Position numbers and translations under genes: made by a program. DNA of 12,955 nucleotides from DASRQZ01 sp964571275 (GTDB lineage Bacteria; Myxococcota_A; Polyangia; Fen-1088), in contig CAZNCQ010000207.1 in NCBI GenBank assembly GCA_964571275.1, positions 1 through 12,955 on the forward strand, in the 5' to 3' direction. The notes under the pieces are model-generated. The model ran no database searches. It was not told the DNA's origin and worked only from the letters and a program-made list of their open reading frames with translations. How positions within the stretch are numbered: position 1 is the first letter of the stretch; every line of letters starts with the position of its first letter. Below, piece by piece: positions 11,368 through 12,955 of the stretch.

Positions 11368-12955
11368 CTATAGCGCTTGCGGATCAGCGCGAGGATCGCG
11401 TCGCGCGCGCAGTGATCGCAGTAGCCGAAGCGGCTCTTCAGCGTGTCGAGCGTCGCCTGCGCCGCCACCGCCGCGTCGGCCTGCATCTTCTCGGCGCCGT
11501 CGGTCATCAGCACCAGCAAGTCCTCGGTGATCTTGCGCACCTGCTTCTTTCGGTCGTTGAAGAACGCCTCGCGCAGCTCGGCGATCGGGCGCGGGAAGAT
11601 GCGCTCGTAGTCGGGCTTCTGGCGCGGATGATCGATCGACCAGGCGCCGATGCGGGCGATGACCTCGCGGCGGAACTCGTCCTTGCGGTTGCTGACGTCG
11701 AGCATGCGCTCGACCTCGCTCATGAAGTCCTCGTCGGGATCCTCGTCGCGGCCGGTGATCGGGTTGTGCACCTTCTCGCGTTTGACCCAGTGGGACGCCT
11801 GCGAGGCGTAGCGCTCGAACTGCTCGATATAGCGCCGCTCGTCGACCAGGCCCATCGACGTGCGCACCTCGTCGTCGATGCGTTCGATCAGGCGGTCGCG
11901 CACCTGGAAGATGAACTTGCGGTTCTCGTGAAAGCCGCCCGGCAGCGGCTCCTGCTTCAGGAACTCGTACACGGTCACGCCGCGCACCAGCTCCTCCAGC
12001 TCGTCGAACACCGCGAACGGCGACAGGCACTGGTACTTCGTGCTCTGCGCCGCGTTCATGAGCAAGAGCTTGATCTCGCGCGGTGACGCCCCGGTGCGCC
12101 CTTCGTAGTTCGGATAGTTGTCGGACTCGCGCGCGATCTTGTCGATGCCCGCGCCCAGCTCGCGCTGCTGCTCGGTGGTGATCCCGTCCGGCATCGCACC
12201 GTCGGCATAGAGCAGCGCCTTTTCCATGGGGCCGAGGCGCGCGACGACGTCGGCCAGGCTCTTCGAATACTTCTCTGCCAGCGGCTTCTTCATGCGCGTC
12301 AGCACCGACCACAGCGCGCTGACCCAGGCGACGTGCGGCGCGACGTGCTTGCCCGACTGGCTGTGCGCGATCTTGATCTGCGCCTGGTAGATCCGCTCCT
12401 CGATGCGGTAGTCGAGCAGGTACGGCACGCGCACCAGCTCCATGCGCCCCTTGAACGACTGGAACTCGGGCACCTCCTTGAACGCCGCGAGGTAGCCTTC
12501 GTTGGAGGATCCGATGAACACGGTGTCCAGCTCCAGGCTGGCCACATCGAGAGATATCCGCCCCTGCTCGACGGTGCCGAGCAGGTACTTGTACGCCTCG
12601 AGCGGCCGCTTGAGCAGGTCGGCGAAGTCGACGACGCCGCGGTTCCCGTCGACGAGCTCGCCCTGATACTCGTAGAGCGTCAGCGACTGCAGCGCCGGCG
12701 GCAGCGACGCCAGCGAGCGATCCATGGTCAGCTGGCGCGAGCGCGCGTCGACCGCCAGCTGGGGCTCGACGGTGGCCGCCGCCTGCCGGTAGCGCCGCGA
12801 CACGAAGAAGCGCTCGACCTGCACGTGGCGCAGCACCTTGGCGAGATCGCCGTGGTACGACGACAGCAGCGCCTCGAAGATCTGGCGGTTGCGGTGCGAG
12901 AGATCGCCGCGCAGCAAGTAGTCGGCCGGCCGGTAGCCGTCGCGGATCGGCCCCT
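11364..12955 (-). CDS. prkA: PrkA/YeaG-type AAA+ serine protein kinase, C-terminal part
   Basis: The last 529 residues of the protein are present. The frame stays open to the right edge, so the N-terminus with the Walker A nucleotide loop lies outside. A TTG at 12915-12917 could be read as a start, but the twelve codons before it (GPIRDGYRPADY) continue the family-like sequence. Recognisable PrkA features, numbered in this fragment: GNRGVVDFADLLKRP (103-117), IGSSNE (147-152; the AAA+ sensor-like segment SNE) and GRMELVRVPYLLDYRIEERIY. In the C-terminal half are FERYASQASHW, HNPITGRDEDPDEDFMSEVE and SNRKDEFRREV, all matching the order in E. coli YeaG and Bacillus PrkA. PrkA links AAA+ ATPase and kinase-like domains and acts in stress and stationary-phase or sporulation control. 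The end FGYCDHCARDA contains a CxxC pair I do not recall in YeaG. No YeaH or SpoVR partner gene follows; the next gene is convergent. Confidence 0.92.
   Translation of the reverse strand, partial: GPIRDGYRPADYLLRGDLSHRNRQIFEALLSSYHGDLAKVLRHVQVERFFVSRRYRQAAATVEPQLAVDARSRQLTMDRSLASLPPALQSLTLYEYQGELVDGNRGVVDFADLLKRPLEAYKYLLGTVEQGRISLDVASLELDTVFIGSSNEGYLAAFKEVPEFQSFKGRMELVRVPYLLDYRIEERIYQAQIKIAHSQSGKHVAPHVAWVSALWSVLTRMKKPLAEKYSKSLADVVARLGPMEKALLYADGAMPDGITTEQQRELGAGIDKIARESDNYPNYEGRTGASPREIKLLLMNAAQSTKYQCLSPFAVFDELEELVRGVTVYEFLKQEPLPGGFHENRKFIFQVRDRLIERIDDEVRTSMGLVDERRYIEQFERYASQASHWVKREKVHNPITGRDEDPDEDFMSEVERMLDVSNRKDEFRREVIARIGAWSIDHPRQKPDYERIFPRPIAELREAFFNDRKKQVRKITEDLLVLMTDGAEKMQADAAVAAQATLDTLKSRFGYCDHCARDAILALIRKRYS

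Overview
This 12.96 kb window is high-GC DNA with dense coding on both strands and no rRNA, tRNA, CRISPR array, transposase or integrase that I could see. The mixture suggests a Gram-negative soil-type bacterium, most likely a myxobacterium-like member of the Myxococcota (deltaproteobacterial lineage). That is an inference from the very high GC, a lipoprotein with a clear lipobox, a TPR plus outer-membrane barrel protein, a short membrane protein with an RWYGWQ motif, and a PrkA-type kinase. No marker gene is present to prove it.

Left part (1-3052, all minus strand): a compact five-gene cluster for an activated sugar, read from right to left. It encodes a sugar-1-phosphate nucleotidyltransferase (2315-3052), a GmhB-like HAD phosphatase (1689-2336), a small transaldolase (952-1674), a GmhA-like SIS-domain isomerase (341-955) and the start of an NAD-dependent sugar epimerase/dehydratase (1-299, cut by the window edge). 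Overlapping ends (22 bp and 4 bp) and short gaps (14 and 41 bp) indicate one operon. The set fits a nucleotide-activated heptose pathway with its own transaldolase. The heptose kinase the pathway needs is not in view and may lie beyond the left edge.

Middle part (3101-6843): a secreted TPR protein with a Pro/Thr/Ala-rich linker and a C-terminal beta-barrel-like domain (3101-4285, minus), then a diadenylate cyclase with a pyruvate-kinase-C-like N-terminal domain (4395-5279, minus). Divergent from the cyclase, with only 37 bp between starts, is a membrane-anchored trypsin-like serine protease (5317-6843, plus).

Right part (6848-12955): a polytopic membrane protein resembling GT-C glycosyltransferases (6848-9085, minus) preceded by a glycoside hydrolase family 8 lipoprotein (9156-10514, minus). 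Between these two lies an exact tandem 14-bp repeat that can fold as a hairpin. A 243-bp divergent intergenic region leads to a small membrane protein of unknown function (10758-11357, plus). That gene converges, 6 bp apart, on the C-terminal part of a PrkA/YeaG-type AAA+ serine protein kinase (11364-12955, minus, cut by the right edge).

The most interesting points are the transaldolase embedded in a nucleotide-heptose-type operon, the PK_C-DAC cyclase with an altered RHR motif beside a divergent periplasmic protease, and the TPR-linker-barrel fusion.
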